Notes: generated from the letters alone by a model not told the origin. DNA of 64,000 nucleotides from Corydoras sp. C115 (GCA_019802505.1 JAFMOC010000039.1:1054001-1118000), one strand, 5' to 3'; counted from the first letter of the stretch, positions 48,819-59,371 are shown. Program-made: numbers and translations.

Positions 48819-48853
48819 TGTAATGCATCATACAGCAGACAGGCGTTATGCAG

Positions 48854-49346
48854 TAGAGCTGTGCGGATCGATACAAATATCGATAATATCGATACCAACG
48901 CTGGTATTGGTATTGAACAATACTTGCGTAAAAAGATCGATACTCAAGTTTTTTGTGTGTGAATATTCCTTTTTTATTGTTTTGCCTAAGAACAATTCTA
49001 TTTGAAAAAAGTAACAAAGAAAGAAAAAACTGTCTAGTGAGGGGAGCATTTTGACTTTATATTTGTGTTGTCGTTTCTCCTTTTGTACCTCAAAAATATA
49101 TATTTTCCTCACGTTAAAGCAAACTTTGTTTTATTACTGTTCCATTGTTTCTAAACAAAGATGTTGATTGGGATACATTGTTTTGTTGTCACCTACAATG
49201 TTTGGCGAAATTCTATACTAGGTCTTTTGGATCAATGAAGCTTAAATATTAAAAAGTATCGGTATCGGTATCGCATATCGCGATATTGGCCCTGTATTTA
49301 CTTGGTATCGGATCGATACCAAAATTCTTGGTATCGCACAGCTCTA
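48854..49346. mobile_element. hAT-type MITE with intact target-site duplication
   Basis: A 493-bp non-autonomous DNA element. It begins TAGAGCTGTGCG and ends in the inverse CGCACAGCTCTA. It is flanked on both sides by the same eight bases TTATGCAG (48846-48853 and 49347-49354), the target length of hAT transposons. Inside each end are repeated GATCGATAC/GGTATCGATCC motifs. There is no transposase; open frames inside are chance. Confidence 0.8.
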
Positions 49347-49575
49347 TTATGCAGACACGTGCTTGTCTCCAGGACAGCAGATGTCAGTAGTTATGATTAT
49401 AGCATAAAAGGACCATGCGCGAAATTCTAATCTCCTTGGAAACGGCTGCTATGCGCTGGAGGTAAACAACATGGCGCGTGTTGCTGCACAGTGCTAACAG
49501 CAGCACGTATTTCCTTCACGGCGGTGCGATTTCTTTGCGATCTGAGAGTGAACAGGTTCAACCTGAAAGAACTTT

Positions 49576-49653
49576 ATGATCGCAGGAGAATCAAAGGCGC
49601 GACGCAGCATGGACAGCTGCAGGAGAAGCCTGATGGAGCAAACGGAGAAGTGA
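49576..49653 (+). other. Upstream open reading frame in the nphp4 leader
   Basis: ATG at 49576 opens 25 codons ending in TGA at 49651-49653, about 120 bases before the nphp4 start. A shorter one, ATG at 49471 (8 codons, MARVAAQC, in a good ACAACATGG context), lies further upstream. If both are in the mature 5' UTR they would be expected to lower translation. Whether they are transcribed or spliced out is not visible. Confidence 0.35.
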
Positions 49654-49776
49654 GCAGCAGAGATTGCATCCAGCTCACGGAGACATCCCATCAGCAAGAA
49701 CAGAACGCAGTGAATGATATGAAAACCGCCATTTAAGTAAAAGATAAACAACATAAGAGACGCGAGCATATAGAAG

Positions 49777-49938
49777 ATGAAGGGAGACCCGCTGAATGCG
49801 CACGTTCCCAAATGGAGACGCGTTTTTCAGCAGAACCGCGTGATCCCGCCTCCTCACTCGACCTCGCGGCTGGCGCAGGGCTCCAGTCAGCCCTTTCAGC
49901 TCACGTTTAAACGTTTGGAAGGATTTGATCTGAAGCAG
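49777..49938 (+). CDS. nphp4: nephrocystin-4, coding exon 1
   Basis: First coding exon of nephrocystin-4, a protein of the ciliary transition zone that works with NPHP1 and RPGRIP1L; human defects cause nephronophthisis. The 54 codons contain PKWRRVFQQNRVIPPPH and then FQLTFKRLEGFDLKQ. These match the known N-terminus of vertebrate NPHP4 in pattern: W-x-R-(I/V)-F-x-QN, a PPH motif, then a hydrophobic strand and L-x-G. The start is fixed by an in-frame TAG immediately before the preceding codon (49771-49773). The exon leaves in phase 0 at CAG/GTGATC and joins exon 2 in frame. Compared with the human protein there are about ten extra residues before the WRR block. It lies in CpG-rich sequence, as expected of a promoter-proximal exon. 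Confidence 0.82.
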
Positions 49939-50114
49939 GTGATCGCAGACGCACACACGCCGCCATCAGCTTGGCACCCGACAAACGCGTGACGTCATAA
50001 TGCTCTGTACAAAGTAACTGCAGATCTGCACTGTCAGCTCTTTATGTGTTTCCAGCACTGCAGGCCTTGTATAGTCACTCAAATTCAGCAAGTTATATTC
50101 CTTTTTTTATTCTT

Positions 50115-50382
50115 TTCCCGGTTCGAATCCCCATCTGGGTGGAGTTTCCATGATCTCCCCGTGTCTGCGTGGATTTCCTCCGGGTTCTCCGGTTTCCTCC
50201 CACAGTCCAAATATGCCCCATATAGAGTGTGTTTGAGTGAGTGAGTGTGTGCCCAGCGATAGCTTGGCGCCCTGTCCTGGGTCTGTCTGCCTTGCGCCCG
50301 AAATGTTCGCCCCTGGATGGGCATGGGGAACCCCACCGCGACCCTAATATAGAATAAAGCGGAAGATAATGAATGAATGAAT
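50115..50382 (+). mobile_element. DANA/Mermaid SINE, 5' truncated, in nphp4 intron 1
   Basis: Starts at the B box (CCCGGTTCGAATCCCCATC) and continues to GATAATGAATGAATGAATT. Confidence 0.85.
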
Positions 50383-50401
50383 TAACCAGGTTGTTGTTCT
50401 G

Positions 50402-51260
50402 GGTGTCACCTTACATCACAGATATTCATTCATTCATTATCTCCCGCTTTATCCTCTATTAGGGTCGCGGTGGGGTTCCCCATGCCCATCCAGGGGAGAA
50501 CGTCTCAAGCGCTGGGCAGATAGACCCAGGACAGGGCGCCAATCCATCGCTGGGCACACACTCACTCACACAGACACACTCTGTATGGGGCAATTTTGAG
50601 AATTCAATTGACTTGATCCATGTTTTTGGACTGTGGGAGGAAACCGGAGAACCCGGAGGAAACTCACGCAGACACGGGGAGAACATGGAAACTCCACCCA
50701 GATGGGAATTCGAACCGGGAATCCCTAGCGCTGAGAGGCAAACGTGCTAACCACTAAACCACCGTGCCGCCCCATCACAAATATAAAAAACAATAAAAGT
50801 ACAAAACCATTCTTTGGGGGGAAGGGTAGCAGAATGACAACAGATATATATCCGTCCATTATCTTCCGCTTTATCCTCTATTAGGGTCGCGGGGGGGAGG
50901 GGGGTTGGATTTCACATGCCCATCCAGGGGAGAATGTTTCGGGCGCTGGGCAGATACACCCAGGACAGGGTGCCAATCTATCGCTGGGCACACACTCACT
51001 CACACAGACACACTCTATATGGGGTCATTTTTGAGAATTCAATTGACCTTGATCCAGTTTGACTGTGGGAGGTAACCGAAGAACCCGGAGGAAACCCACG
51101 CGGACATGGGGAGAACATGGAAACTCCATCCAGATTGGGATTCGAACCTGAATCCCTGAGTGCTGAGAGGCGAACGTGCTAACCACTAAGCCACCGTGGG
51201 CACATCACAAATATAAAACACAATAAAAGTACAAAACCACTCTTTGGGTGGGGTAACATA
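50402..51260 (-). repeat. Tandem duplication of a SINE with its flank
   Basis: Two reverse DANA/Mermaid SINEs (50427-50773 and 50851-51209) are each followed by almost the same flank: CATCACAAATATAAAA-ACACAATAAAAGTACAAAAC then CATTCTTTGGG or CACTCTTTGGG. The flank preceding the first copy is CATCACAGATATTCATTC. The unit is roughly 430 bases. Confidence 0.8.
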
Positions 51261-51262
<2 letters not shown>

Positions 51263-51352
<90 letters not shown>

Positions 51353-51355
51353 ATG

Positions 51356-51390
<35 letters not shown>
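51263..51390. repeat. (TA)n and (GT)n microsatellites
   Basis: About 80 bases of AT followed by GT-rich repeats, in nphp4 intron 1. Confidence 0.9.
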
Positions 51391-51398
<8 letters not shown>

Positions 51399-51941
51399 TT
51401 TATATCTGCTTTTTTTAAGAATATGATTTCAGTTTTTAGACATTAAATGCCACAAACCTAAAACTATATTTTCATTGATCGTGTATGTACAGGGAAATTT
51501 CCCAGGTATTATTTAAGTCTTTAAAAAAGGAATATAAATCTGCTTTATATGCTTGTGATTTCTGCTTATCAAATGTGCTAGACTGAAAAAACTAATATGA
51601 TGCCAGTATATATTTACTAATCCGTTCCAAAATCCTTGTTACCTGATGGGGAATGATTTGTTGCTCTGGCATTCAGCTAATAAACAAACAATGATATTCT
51701 GTCTGAGAAAGCAATTAAAAGCTGAAACTTTTCTCGCTGTTCGTTTCAAGTGATTACATGGATCACTGCTGATTTAGTTATAATGATACAGAATTGTGTG
51801 TGTGTGTGTGCGTGTTTGTGTCTGTGTGTGTGGTTTCTGTCATAGCCTCATAGCTTTTAAGCTTGTTTTCTGAAGTTTTACTTTGTGGAATTCAAAGTGT
51901 ATTGTTTTGCTGCTTTTATAACATTCACATATTTCATTGTG

Positions 51942-52216
51942 GGTGGTAGAGTGGTGCAGTGGTTAGTATGTTCACCTCTCTGTGCTGGGGATCCAAGTTC
52001 AAATCTCATTCTGGATGGAGTTTGCATGTTCTGAAAATATGGATTCAGGGTGTATTGGCAGCTCTAAATTGCCCTTTTCTATATTGTGCTTATTTAGTCC
52101 ATGTACATGAGTGTGTGCCCAGCGATGGATTGGTGCCCTGTCTTGGGTGTATCTCTCCAGCACCTGGGCATGGGACACCACCCGCACACTAAAGCGGAAG
52201 ATAATGAGATGAGATC
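51942..52216 (+). mobile_element. DANA/Mermaid-type SINE upstream of nphp4 exon 2
   Basis: GTAGAGTGGTGCAGTGGTTA, AAGTTCAAATCTCATTC, GATGGATTGGTGCCCTGTC and AAGCGGAAGATAATGAGATG. Diverged. Confidence 0.8.
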
Positions 52217-52316
52217 TTTCATGGTGTTGTAAAACTAATAAATGGTTTGTACGAAATCAAATTCCAATAGAACCAAATCATTTTTCATTTCATCATGTAT
52301 TTTATTGTCTATTTAG

Positions 52317-52466
52317 GAAGAAGAGAACAAACCAGGCAAGTTGGAGCTGCGCGTCTCTCTGTTTGACAACAGTGTGCATCATTTCTTTGGAAGGACATGG
52401 AGAAGTAAAGCACATCCATGCAATCCGAGCAATCAGGAACATCCCAGTAAAGTGCAGTTTAATGAG
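52317..52466 (+). CDS. nphp4: nephrocystin-4, coding exon 2
   Basis: Fifty codons in phase 0 at both ends, with acceptor TGTCTATTTAG and donor GAG/GTAAGA. They read EEENKPGKLELRVSLFDN, then HHFFGRTWRS and SKVQFNE. The block LRVS-(F/L)-FD…HFFGRTW…VxFNE is the diagnostic N-terminal segment of NPHP4, start of its first C2-like region. It joins exon 1 (…GFDLKQ) without a frame change. A degenerate SINE ends about 100 bases upstream, and a fragment of a Tc1-type inverted-repeat element begins about 90 bases downstream. The next NPHP4 exon (human PLYFHT… segment) was not found in the remaining 11.5 kb, so intron 2 probably runs past the window. Confidence 0.9.
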
Positions 52467-52554
52467 GTAAGACATATTAAACCAGCAAAGAGATTGTGGA
52501 ACCATCAGTTTGAAAGGTCAGGTCATGAAATTAGAGTTTTGCTTAAACTAATGC

Positions 52555-52690
52555 CAAAATTTACACCAACCATTCAAAAGTTTGGACACACCTCCTTTTG
52601 TGCTCCACTTATTGTTCATGATATCAGTTTCACTTACCGTAAAGATGGCCTTGGTAGTTTTACAAATGCAGATTGTAGTCCATCTTGAAC
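52555..52690 (+). mobile_element. Tc1-type MITE, left end, downstream of nphp4 exon 2
   Basis: CATTCAAAAGTTTGGACACA, CTCCACTTATTGTTCATG, GTTTTACAAATGCAGATTG and TAGTCCATC. Only the left 135 bases remain. Confidence 0.65.
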
Positions 52691-53277
52691 ACAAGAGCTG
52701 CCAAGTTCTGGATTAGCTGTAGAAGCCTGACTGTGCAAGCTGGAAGATTGTCATTCATGCTGGGATAGGATGAACTGAGACCAAGAACTGAGACCTTTAT
52801 TAAGAAGTGATGACCTGATGGAAACAGCCGCTTTTATAGATCGTACTCTTTAAGCCTTCCTGGACTGCACTGAATTTTAGATGCTATCGGAAAATTGTCG
52901 TTTCCTTCATTTTCATTATCTTGGTTTGATGTATGATGTCATAAGGCAGAAACATCAGCAATCTTTTGTGACACTGTGAGCTGAGAATCTCTTTTAAGTT
53001 AAAAACATGTTGCTCTGTGTGAAATGATTTCACTGAGGGTTTACTGACAGGCCCACAGCACCCAGGGATGAAATCATATTCCTGTCAGGAAAAAAACAGT
53101 TTAAAATCTTGATTCATATTTCTCATATTCTCATATTGCAAACATCTTGACTTGTTCGCTAACAGTACAATTAATACAGAAAGATGAGATGGCCGGCTTC
53201 TTACTGATATAGTTTATTAGTAAAGCAGATGGTAATGCTGTGTCTATATGACTATATGCAGCTGTGATATTATTATT

Positions 53278-53695
53278 AGAAGGGAGGGAGACAGTGGGAG
53301 ACAGAGAGGAAGAGGGGGCAGAATGAGAGGGGGATGGAGAGAGGGGAATGGAGGGGCAGGGGGCAGAGGGACGAAGAGAAGGACAGAGGGAGGGACCAAG
53401 GGCGACAGAGAAAGAGAGAGATGGAGGAAGAGAAAGAGAAGAAAGTGAGTGGGAGACAGAGAGACAGTGAGAGGTAAGGAAGTTGGAGGCAGAGAAAATG
53501 AAATAGGTGAGAATAAGAGAATGATTTGGGAAAAAGGGAGAGAAAAAAGTGAAATAAACTGAAGTAAGAAAAAATGAGAGTTGGAAGTAACTGAGGGTGA
53601 GTGAGAAAGAAAGGAGAAAAGGAGGGAAAGAGAGAGAGTGTGAGAGAGTCAGAAAGTGAAACAGTGAGCGAGCTGGTAGGAGTTTGAAGATATCT
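53278..53695 (+). repeat. Long purine-rich tract
   Basis: About 420 bases of almost only A and G (GGGAGGGAGACAGTGGGAG … AGAGAGAGTGTGAGAGAGTC), degenerate GA repeat. The 190-codon minus-strand frame across it is Ser/Leu/Pro-rich low complexity and not a gene. Confidence 0.85.
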
Positions 53696-54039
53696 GGAGG
53701 CACTGAGTCGAGTGCGGAACTAAAGCAGCGTGTTATAAGTTAATCTGACTTCCTTTGATTTCTTTGCTAAAGCTGCCTGTCTGATGGAGCTTGTAAAGAA
53801 ATGAATAAAAATGTGCGCCGCAAAACTCGGGTCAAGTATAGAATCCAGAACAGAAGGGGAAAATGTCATTTAAAACACATAACTCAATTAAAGTTTGGAT
53901 TTGTTCAGACAGAATGGATATCTTCTAAAAAACTGTACAGCTGGCTGCGTTAAAAAATGGCACGTTCTGGCCGTCAGTGAAGAACACGCGTCGAGAGCTG
54001 TGCACGGAACATAATGCAGGAAGAGCTGGTAGTGTAGAC

Positions 54040-54125
54040 GAATTGTTTTGTCAGTGGATTGTTTGTCAGTTCTGCAGTGACACTGATGTGGTGAGGGGGT
54101 TTTAGTGCAGTATAGACGGAAACAC
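54040..54125 (-). mobile_element. Core fragment of the Tc1-type MITE
   Basis: GTCAGTTCTGCAGTGACACT then GATGTGGTGAGGGGGTTTTA match the centre of the palindromic element that starts 90 bases further on. Confidence 0.5.
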
Positions 54126-54210
54126 TTGTCCCAACTAACGAAATGCATCACGTTGCACTATCCCAACATCAAACTGAAACTGTGACGAATGATGGATGCA
54201 TCCACCCCAT

Positions 54211-54980
54211 TACAGTAGCAGCCAAAAGTTTGGACACACCCCTGTTTTGCTCCAATTATCGTCAGTTCCACTTACAGTAAAGATGGACTTTGTAGTTCTA
54301 CTATTCCAGATTGTAGTCCATCTGTTTGTGGACTACAGTACATTCTGTGTTAGCCCTCTTTACTCTGTTCTAATGGTCAGGACCCAAATAGTACCACCAC
54401 AGAGCAGGTATTATTTGTTTGGTTCATTATTCCGATCCCAGCAGTGTCACTGAGTCATTTAAATAAAACTACTGCACTAAAACGGCTTCATTGCATAAGT
54501 GTCACTGCAGAACTGACCATAAACAATCCAAATTGTACCTGTTCTGTGATGGTTCTGATGAATAGAGAACAGAGAATCAACAGGGGATTAACAAAAAAGT
54601 AAGAAAACAGATGGACTGATGTCTTTAATTGTAAAACTACAAAGTCCATCTACACGGATCATCTCATCTCATTATTTTCCACTTAATCCTTTATTAGGGT
54701 TGTGAGGGTGGGGGGGGGTTCTCATGTTTTGGCCGCTGGGGACATACAGGACTCCAATCCATCGCAGGGCACACTCAATCACACAGACACATACACTATA
54801 TAGGGGCATTTTAGAGCAGCCAATTTCCATGTTTTTAGAATGTGGGAGGAAACCAGAGCACTTGTAGGAAACACAAACTGCACCCAGATCGGGATTCAAA
54901 CCTGGATTCCCATCACTGAAAGGCAGATGTGCTAGATAATGGAGAAAGGTGATGTGTCCAAACTTTTGACTCATACTGTT
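54211..54980. mobile_element. Palindromic Tc1-type MITE with a nested SINE
   Basis: Starts TACAGTAGCAGCCAAAAGTT and ends GTGTCCAAACTTTTGACTCA then TACTGTT. The two halves mirror each other: TAAAGATGGACTTTGTAGTT on the left against AACTACAAAGTCCATCTAC on the right, and AGAACAGGT-like blocks in between. TA plus CAGT ends fit Tc1/mariner. A SINE (54659-54943) splits the right arm. There is no transposase. Confidence 0.75.
54659..54943 (-). mobile_element. DANA/Mermaid-type SINE nested in a MITE
   Basis: Reverse copy: CTTAATCCTTTATTAGGGTT, ATAGGGGCATTTTAGAGCAG, CCAGATCGGGATTCAAACC. The MITE sequence resumes after it. Confidence 0.8.
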
Positions 54981-55818
54981 TATGGCTAGAGGTAAAAACC
55001 TATGAGTTTGCTTGCCATCGTTAAAGGGACGTGTGTTCGTACAAGGTACTGCGTTCCTTTCGATCACTTTTTGGAAGCTGAACCCAGAAATTGCACAGCA
55101 AGCAACGACATCAGCAGCGAGTGGTTGGGGGGGATTTGCAGGAGAGCTGTCAACCATGATGGATGTGTTTTAATATATGCCTCACAGAAAGACTCCCAGC
55201 AGAAAAAGTGATTAGGCAAGAAAAGTGATCGTATTAAAGCGTTGCTTTCCCTCTGGCCTGCCTTCCAGCGATGAAGGTTATGGCAAAACAAATTTTTTGA
55301 GCGAGGTGATACAGTCGGTGGATGAAAGTTAATTCTCCAGTCTTTTTCTGCTCATTTTTTAAACTGGAACAATGGACCGAGCGACCAAAATGGGCAAAGT
55401 TGGAAAATAAATCACCCCTTTAATCAAATTTTAATGGAATACTTTTTTTCTTATAAGACATTTTCCTGAAAGAGGAAATATTATAATGCCTGGCCTTATG
55501 GTATTCCTTCATGGTTGGCCTATCAAGTAGGCTTCAAATTACCATTTAATTCAATGCATGAGTTCCTATATGCCACGTTCGGATCTATTTGGCCCGAGTT
55601 GTCACAGTGAGTAGTTCCAGCCAATCTATCAATGCACCTGATGATTAAAGTCTTAAGGTCTGTCTAGAAAGAAAAGCTGTTGATTGCCGCTGATGTCTTC
55701 AGAGTGTGACACACAGGCTCCATGTGTATTGATTTAACCTTTTTAAAACCTCATGAATCACTGCTGGGCTTAACAAGTCCTCGACCTGGCTGCTGTCTGC
55801 CGACTTGCCTTACTCTGA

Positions 55819-55832
55819 CCAGCAGAGGGCAC
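55819..55832 (+). promoter_or_regulatory. CTCF-like motif
   Basis: CCAGCAGAGGGCAC matches the core CTCF pattern CCA-x-x-AG-R-x-GGC. It sits in a stretch (about 55490-56110) of non-repetitive sequence inside nphp4 intron 2. Motif match only; chance occurrence is possible. Confidence 0.4.
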
Positions 55833-56339
55833 TGTGGTACCGTGGTGTGCTGGACGTTTACATGTCTTCACATCATGTCTCAGCATGGCTGAAATCTTTC
55901 CTTTGGCTCTTTCCCTGGGAAAATAAGCAATATAATTCGGCTTTGAACAACCTTTTGGCAAAATGCGTAATGGTCGCATCAATAGAAAGCAGACCGTTCC
56001 TCGAAGCTTGCTTTATAAATGAAAAAAAAAATAATGCTTAATTTTTTGAAGGAGGGCGAGAGTGGAAAGTCGTTGCTTTCTTCTCAGTTATGCTGCCTGC
56101 AATTTCAGTTTTCTTGAGGTTCTCACACAGAGCTGAACTCTACCGCCTATTACACCTTTGATGAAGCGTGCACACTGACTGGACTGGTCGGTTGGTGGGA
56201 GTCTTGTTTTCTTTTTCATGTGATTTATTTTTATATTTTTTATTCTGCTTTAAAAACTTCTGGTCCACCCGAGTTCTCTACAGATGGCAAATTTGTCTGT
56301 TTGTTGTCAGTGCTATGAGAACTGGCTCACTGCAATAAT

Positions 56340-56460
56340 CAGAACCAATCAGAATACTTTATTAATCCCTGGGGACAAATTACAGTTTTCACAGATGCCC
56401 CATTTCTAGTGTGTATATATAATAAAATATACAAAATAAATAAAATGCAATATAAACAAA
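56340..56460. mobile_element. Possible LINE 3' fragment
   Basis: ACTTTATTAATCCCTGGGGA then CAAATTACAGTTTTCACAGA is the reversed 3' end phrase of fish Rex/L2-like elements. Confidence 0.45.
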
Positions 56461-56497
56461 TGTAAAGTCAGTTTAATACTTAAATTTATTTAATTTC

Positions 56498-56716
56498 ATC
56501 ATCATCTGCTTAATCCTATACTAGGGACTGGGTGGGGGGGTCCTTCTTTTCAGGGGAGAACATTTTGGGCACTGGGAAAATACACCCCAAACGGGGTGCC
56601 AAACCATCGCTGTGTACACACTCACTCACACAGACAAATACACCATATATAGGGACAATTTAGAGTACTTAGAATCACCTTGAATCCATGTTTTAGGATT
56701 ATGGGAGGAAACCCAT
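56498..56716 (-). mobile_element. DANA/Mermaid-type SINE, 3' portion
   Basis: TCTGCTTAATCCTATACTAG, GGGGAGAACATTTTGGGCAC, TTGAATCCATGTTTTAGGAT. Head missing. Confidence 0.75.
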
Positions 56717-57723
56717 GTGTAGGTAAAAATCGTATGATAAGATCAATTAAAGCAAAAGCCTCTTGGAACTTAAATATATTTGGATATATATTCTGTGACT
56801 TAATGATTTGAATCAATAGCATTCAAGTTCAGCATAATCTGCTTTACACAAACCTTTAATAATAAGACTCATGTTTTGATTAAATTAATAACAGCCCTGG
56901 TCAACGTGTCCCCTGAAAATTTATATAGGCTTGGATTATCCTGCCTACAGGCCATGCATGTTTTACACTGAAAAGATTTATGGCCTCTTCTTGCATGGTT
57001 TGTCCGGTCTGTTGGCTGACTGTCTCATCTTCATCAGCAAAGTAGTCAGAATCTGTCCAAACTGCACTCCAGCTGAGCAATGCAGGGCTGAATTTACAGC
57101 TTGAGATGCTTACCCATAGTTGTACAAATATAATCACAGTATGGATAAATATTAAATCAAAGCTTTGATGGACTTTAGCCTTAATCCACAATTTTTTGTC
57201 ATCCCAAATCGGGATTCGAAACTGGACACTAACTACTACACTATTGGCTGCCTACAACAAAGTGAATAACATATTTGAAGGACTTATCAATGAAATGTTT
57301 TTCTTATTTTGTCAATTACAGCATGAGTCTGTTATATTGATGTTGAGTATCTGTGTATATGAAGATGAACCGGGTAGCTTAAGTTGGTACAGTTTCAAAT
57401 AAGCATCTGCTAAATGTAAATGCATATCTTTTTTTTTTCTTTTTCCTGTCAAGCAGTTTATTTTTAAATACGGATTTGAAATGAGACAATTAATCATTTT
57501 TCCAATTGATTGTGATTAAAAACGGTACAATTATTGTATCGTGATAGTGCCTCGGCTTCATCATGATGATATTCGTAAGAAAAACATGTATCATGCAACT
57601 CGCATGGAACAAACAAGTTCCACTTTTAGCACACTTGTCTGTTTACTTTGTACTTGCAGAAAAAAACTTTTACATGGATATGACAATATGTATTTTAAAG
57701 GACACTGATTTTTTTTTTCCCTA

Positions 57724-57830
57724 AATGTGCTCAGTAATAGATTGGTGCCCTGTCCTGGGTGTATTTGCCCAGCACCCAAAACGGGTTCTTCCATGGGTGG
57801 GCATGGGCATGATTAATGAATGAATGAAAA
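57724..57830 (+). mobile_element. DANA/Mermaid-type SINE, 3' fragment
   Basis: GTGCTCAGTAATAGATTGGT to GATTAATGAATGAATGAA. Confidence 0.8.
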
Positions 57831-58146
57831 TTTCCCCCAAAAATGTAAGATTTTGTGTAAATATTCAGCAAAAGTCCTGTATTGTCTTTTTTCAATAGCA
57901 AAATGTACATTAATCTTTACCTTAAATAAATAAAGGATATAAGAAATCTTTGTTCCTCTGATTTCTGGAACTTTTTGGGTTAATTATTTCATAACAATCG
58001 TATAATAGTGATTTCCTTGACAAAAATCATATCACTAAAATCTGTCTCGTCTCATCCCTCTAATGGATATGATGCACCGATAAAGCAACAGGAACCGGTC
58101 CTCACTTAGCCGTGCCATAGGTTCTTCAGATATTGCTTGATGTGTG

Positions 58147-58236
58147 ATGGCCCGGTTACTCCTGCTGCTCCTGCTGCTTGCTTTCATGTCCTGCCATTTC
58201 CTTCCTGTCAATACAAACTTTAACAGAACAGCGTAA
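58147..58236 (+). other. Short frame resembling a signal peptide
   Basis: ATG at 58147 opens 29 codons: MAR, eight leucines, AFMSCHFLP, then a polar end and TAA. The leucines come from a CTG/CTC run, so this may be chance. A consensus acceptor (CCCCTTCTTTTCAG) 80 bases further on precedes an 86-codon frame starting at 58317 (MQARGFTSIIYVPG…). No good donor connects them in a frame that stays open beyond that. It lies within nphp4 intron 2 and is not recognised as any NPHP4 exon. Confidence 0.15.
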
Positions 58237-59062
58237 CCTGTAGGACAAAATCCATACATCTCTCCCGTGTGCTGTAGAGAGGATCGGGTGACTTCTTTAA
58301 GTCCCCTTCTTTTCAGATGCAAGCTAGGGGATTCACTTCAATTATATATGTGCCAGGGCTGGCAGACTCAGCAATGATCAATATTTCAGCTCCCGAGGGA
58401 GTAAACATCCCTGAGATCAGCAGCTTCATAAAGCACACATTGAAGCAACAGGGCACAGAAATCTTCACAGCAGGGAGGCACAGGATGTGGAGGAAACGAC
58501 TGCGCAAAACAGGAACAGAGGACGGGAACCAATCAGAGTATTCGAAACAAGGAATCTTGGAATTCAAGAATAACTGAATAACATCTAAATCGGGAAACTT
58601 TGTGAACTTTGCTCGGTGCTCTGATTCTTCTAACCTGCCCTCTCTTTTTATTTTCTTTATTTCTCCGTTCTGTCCATATCTTTCTCACCTTATGGCCCAA
58701 CCCAGCCTCTGAAGTGCATTGTGTGACTGTGTGCGCTAGGATATTCCTTATCTGAATAAGAAAGTGCCTGCTCGTCTTGAGAAACTGGAGAGATTAGAGA
58801 CTGTGGTTCTGAAGGAGTGCACACTTCACTATGCTTCCCCTCCTCATCCCTCAGGTGGCCCCGAAGAAGGATTAGGAGATAGAGCTTATGACTTTCTCTC
58901 TTCATTTCTTTTTCCTATTCCCTCTTCTCTTCCTCATGGCTAGAGAGAGACTTGCTTGACAGTGAGCTTTGCAAACAGAAAGCCTTTTTAAACATCTGAA
59001 TATGGGGAAATGGTTACATTTAGGGACTAAACTGCACATTTCGTCTGTAGTTGGTGTCATGT

Positions 59063-59250
59063 GCAATACAGTAGCAGTCAAACGTTCTTATTCTCCATGT
59101 TATCAGTTCCACTTACTGTATACATGGACGTTGTAGTTCAACAATTATACACTGTACTCCACCTGTTTGTGGGCTACAGTACATACTGTGTTGGTGCCCT
59201 TTAATCCCGTTGCATCCTGTAATACATATCAGTGTAGCCATTTAAAAGAA
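59063..59250 (+). mobile_element. Tc1-type MITE, left part
   Basis: ATACAGTAGCAGTCAAACGT, CAGTTCCACTTACTGTATAC, CACCTGTTTGTGGGCTACAG, then loses similarity. Confidence 0.6.
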
Positions 59251-59371
59251 AACTAGAAACCTGTAAGGACAAAGCAAACAGACAAGTATGATGCAAGTAT
59301 AACTTTCAATTTTTGTGCTGAGCCATATTCGACATAATACATATTTTTCTCATGAATGTCATCATTACAAC

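Larger units (their letters stand above)
49380..50000 (+). promoter_or_regulatory. nphp4: CpG-rich promoter and 5' UTR region of nphp4
   Basis: In an AT-rich window this stretch is conspicuously rich in CpG (for example GGCGCGTG, GGCGCGACGC, ACGCGAGC, GACCTCGCGGC, CGCGTGACGTCA). It contains a CRE-like TGACGTCA at about 49990 and surrounds the nphp4 start. This is typical of a housekeeping or ciliary gene promoter with a broad start region. The transcription start itself cannot be placed from sequence. Upstream of the main ATG are short upstream frames at 49451-49465, 49471-49497 and 49576-49653. Confidence 0.6.

Noticed and set aside
49675..49956. 93-codon minus-strand frame over the nphp4 start
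   Set aside because: Shadow of the CpG-rich exon; the plus-strand frame matches NPHP4 and has proper splice signals.
53131..53703. 190-codon minus-strand frame
   Set aside because: It is the complement of the purine tract; the protein is low-complexity Ser/Leu/Pro/Phe.
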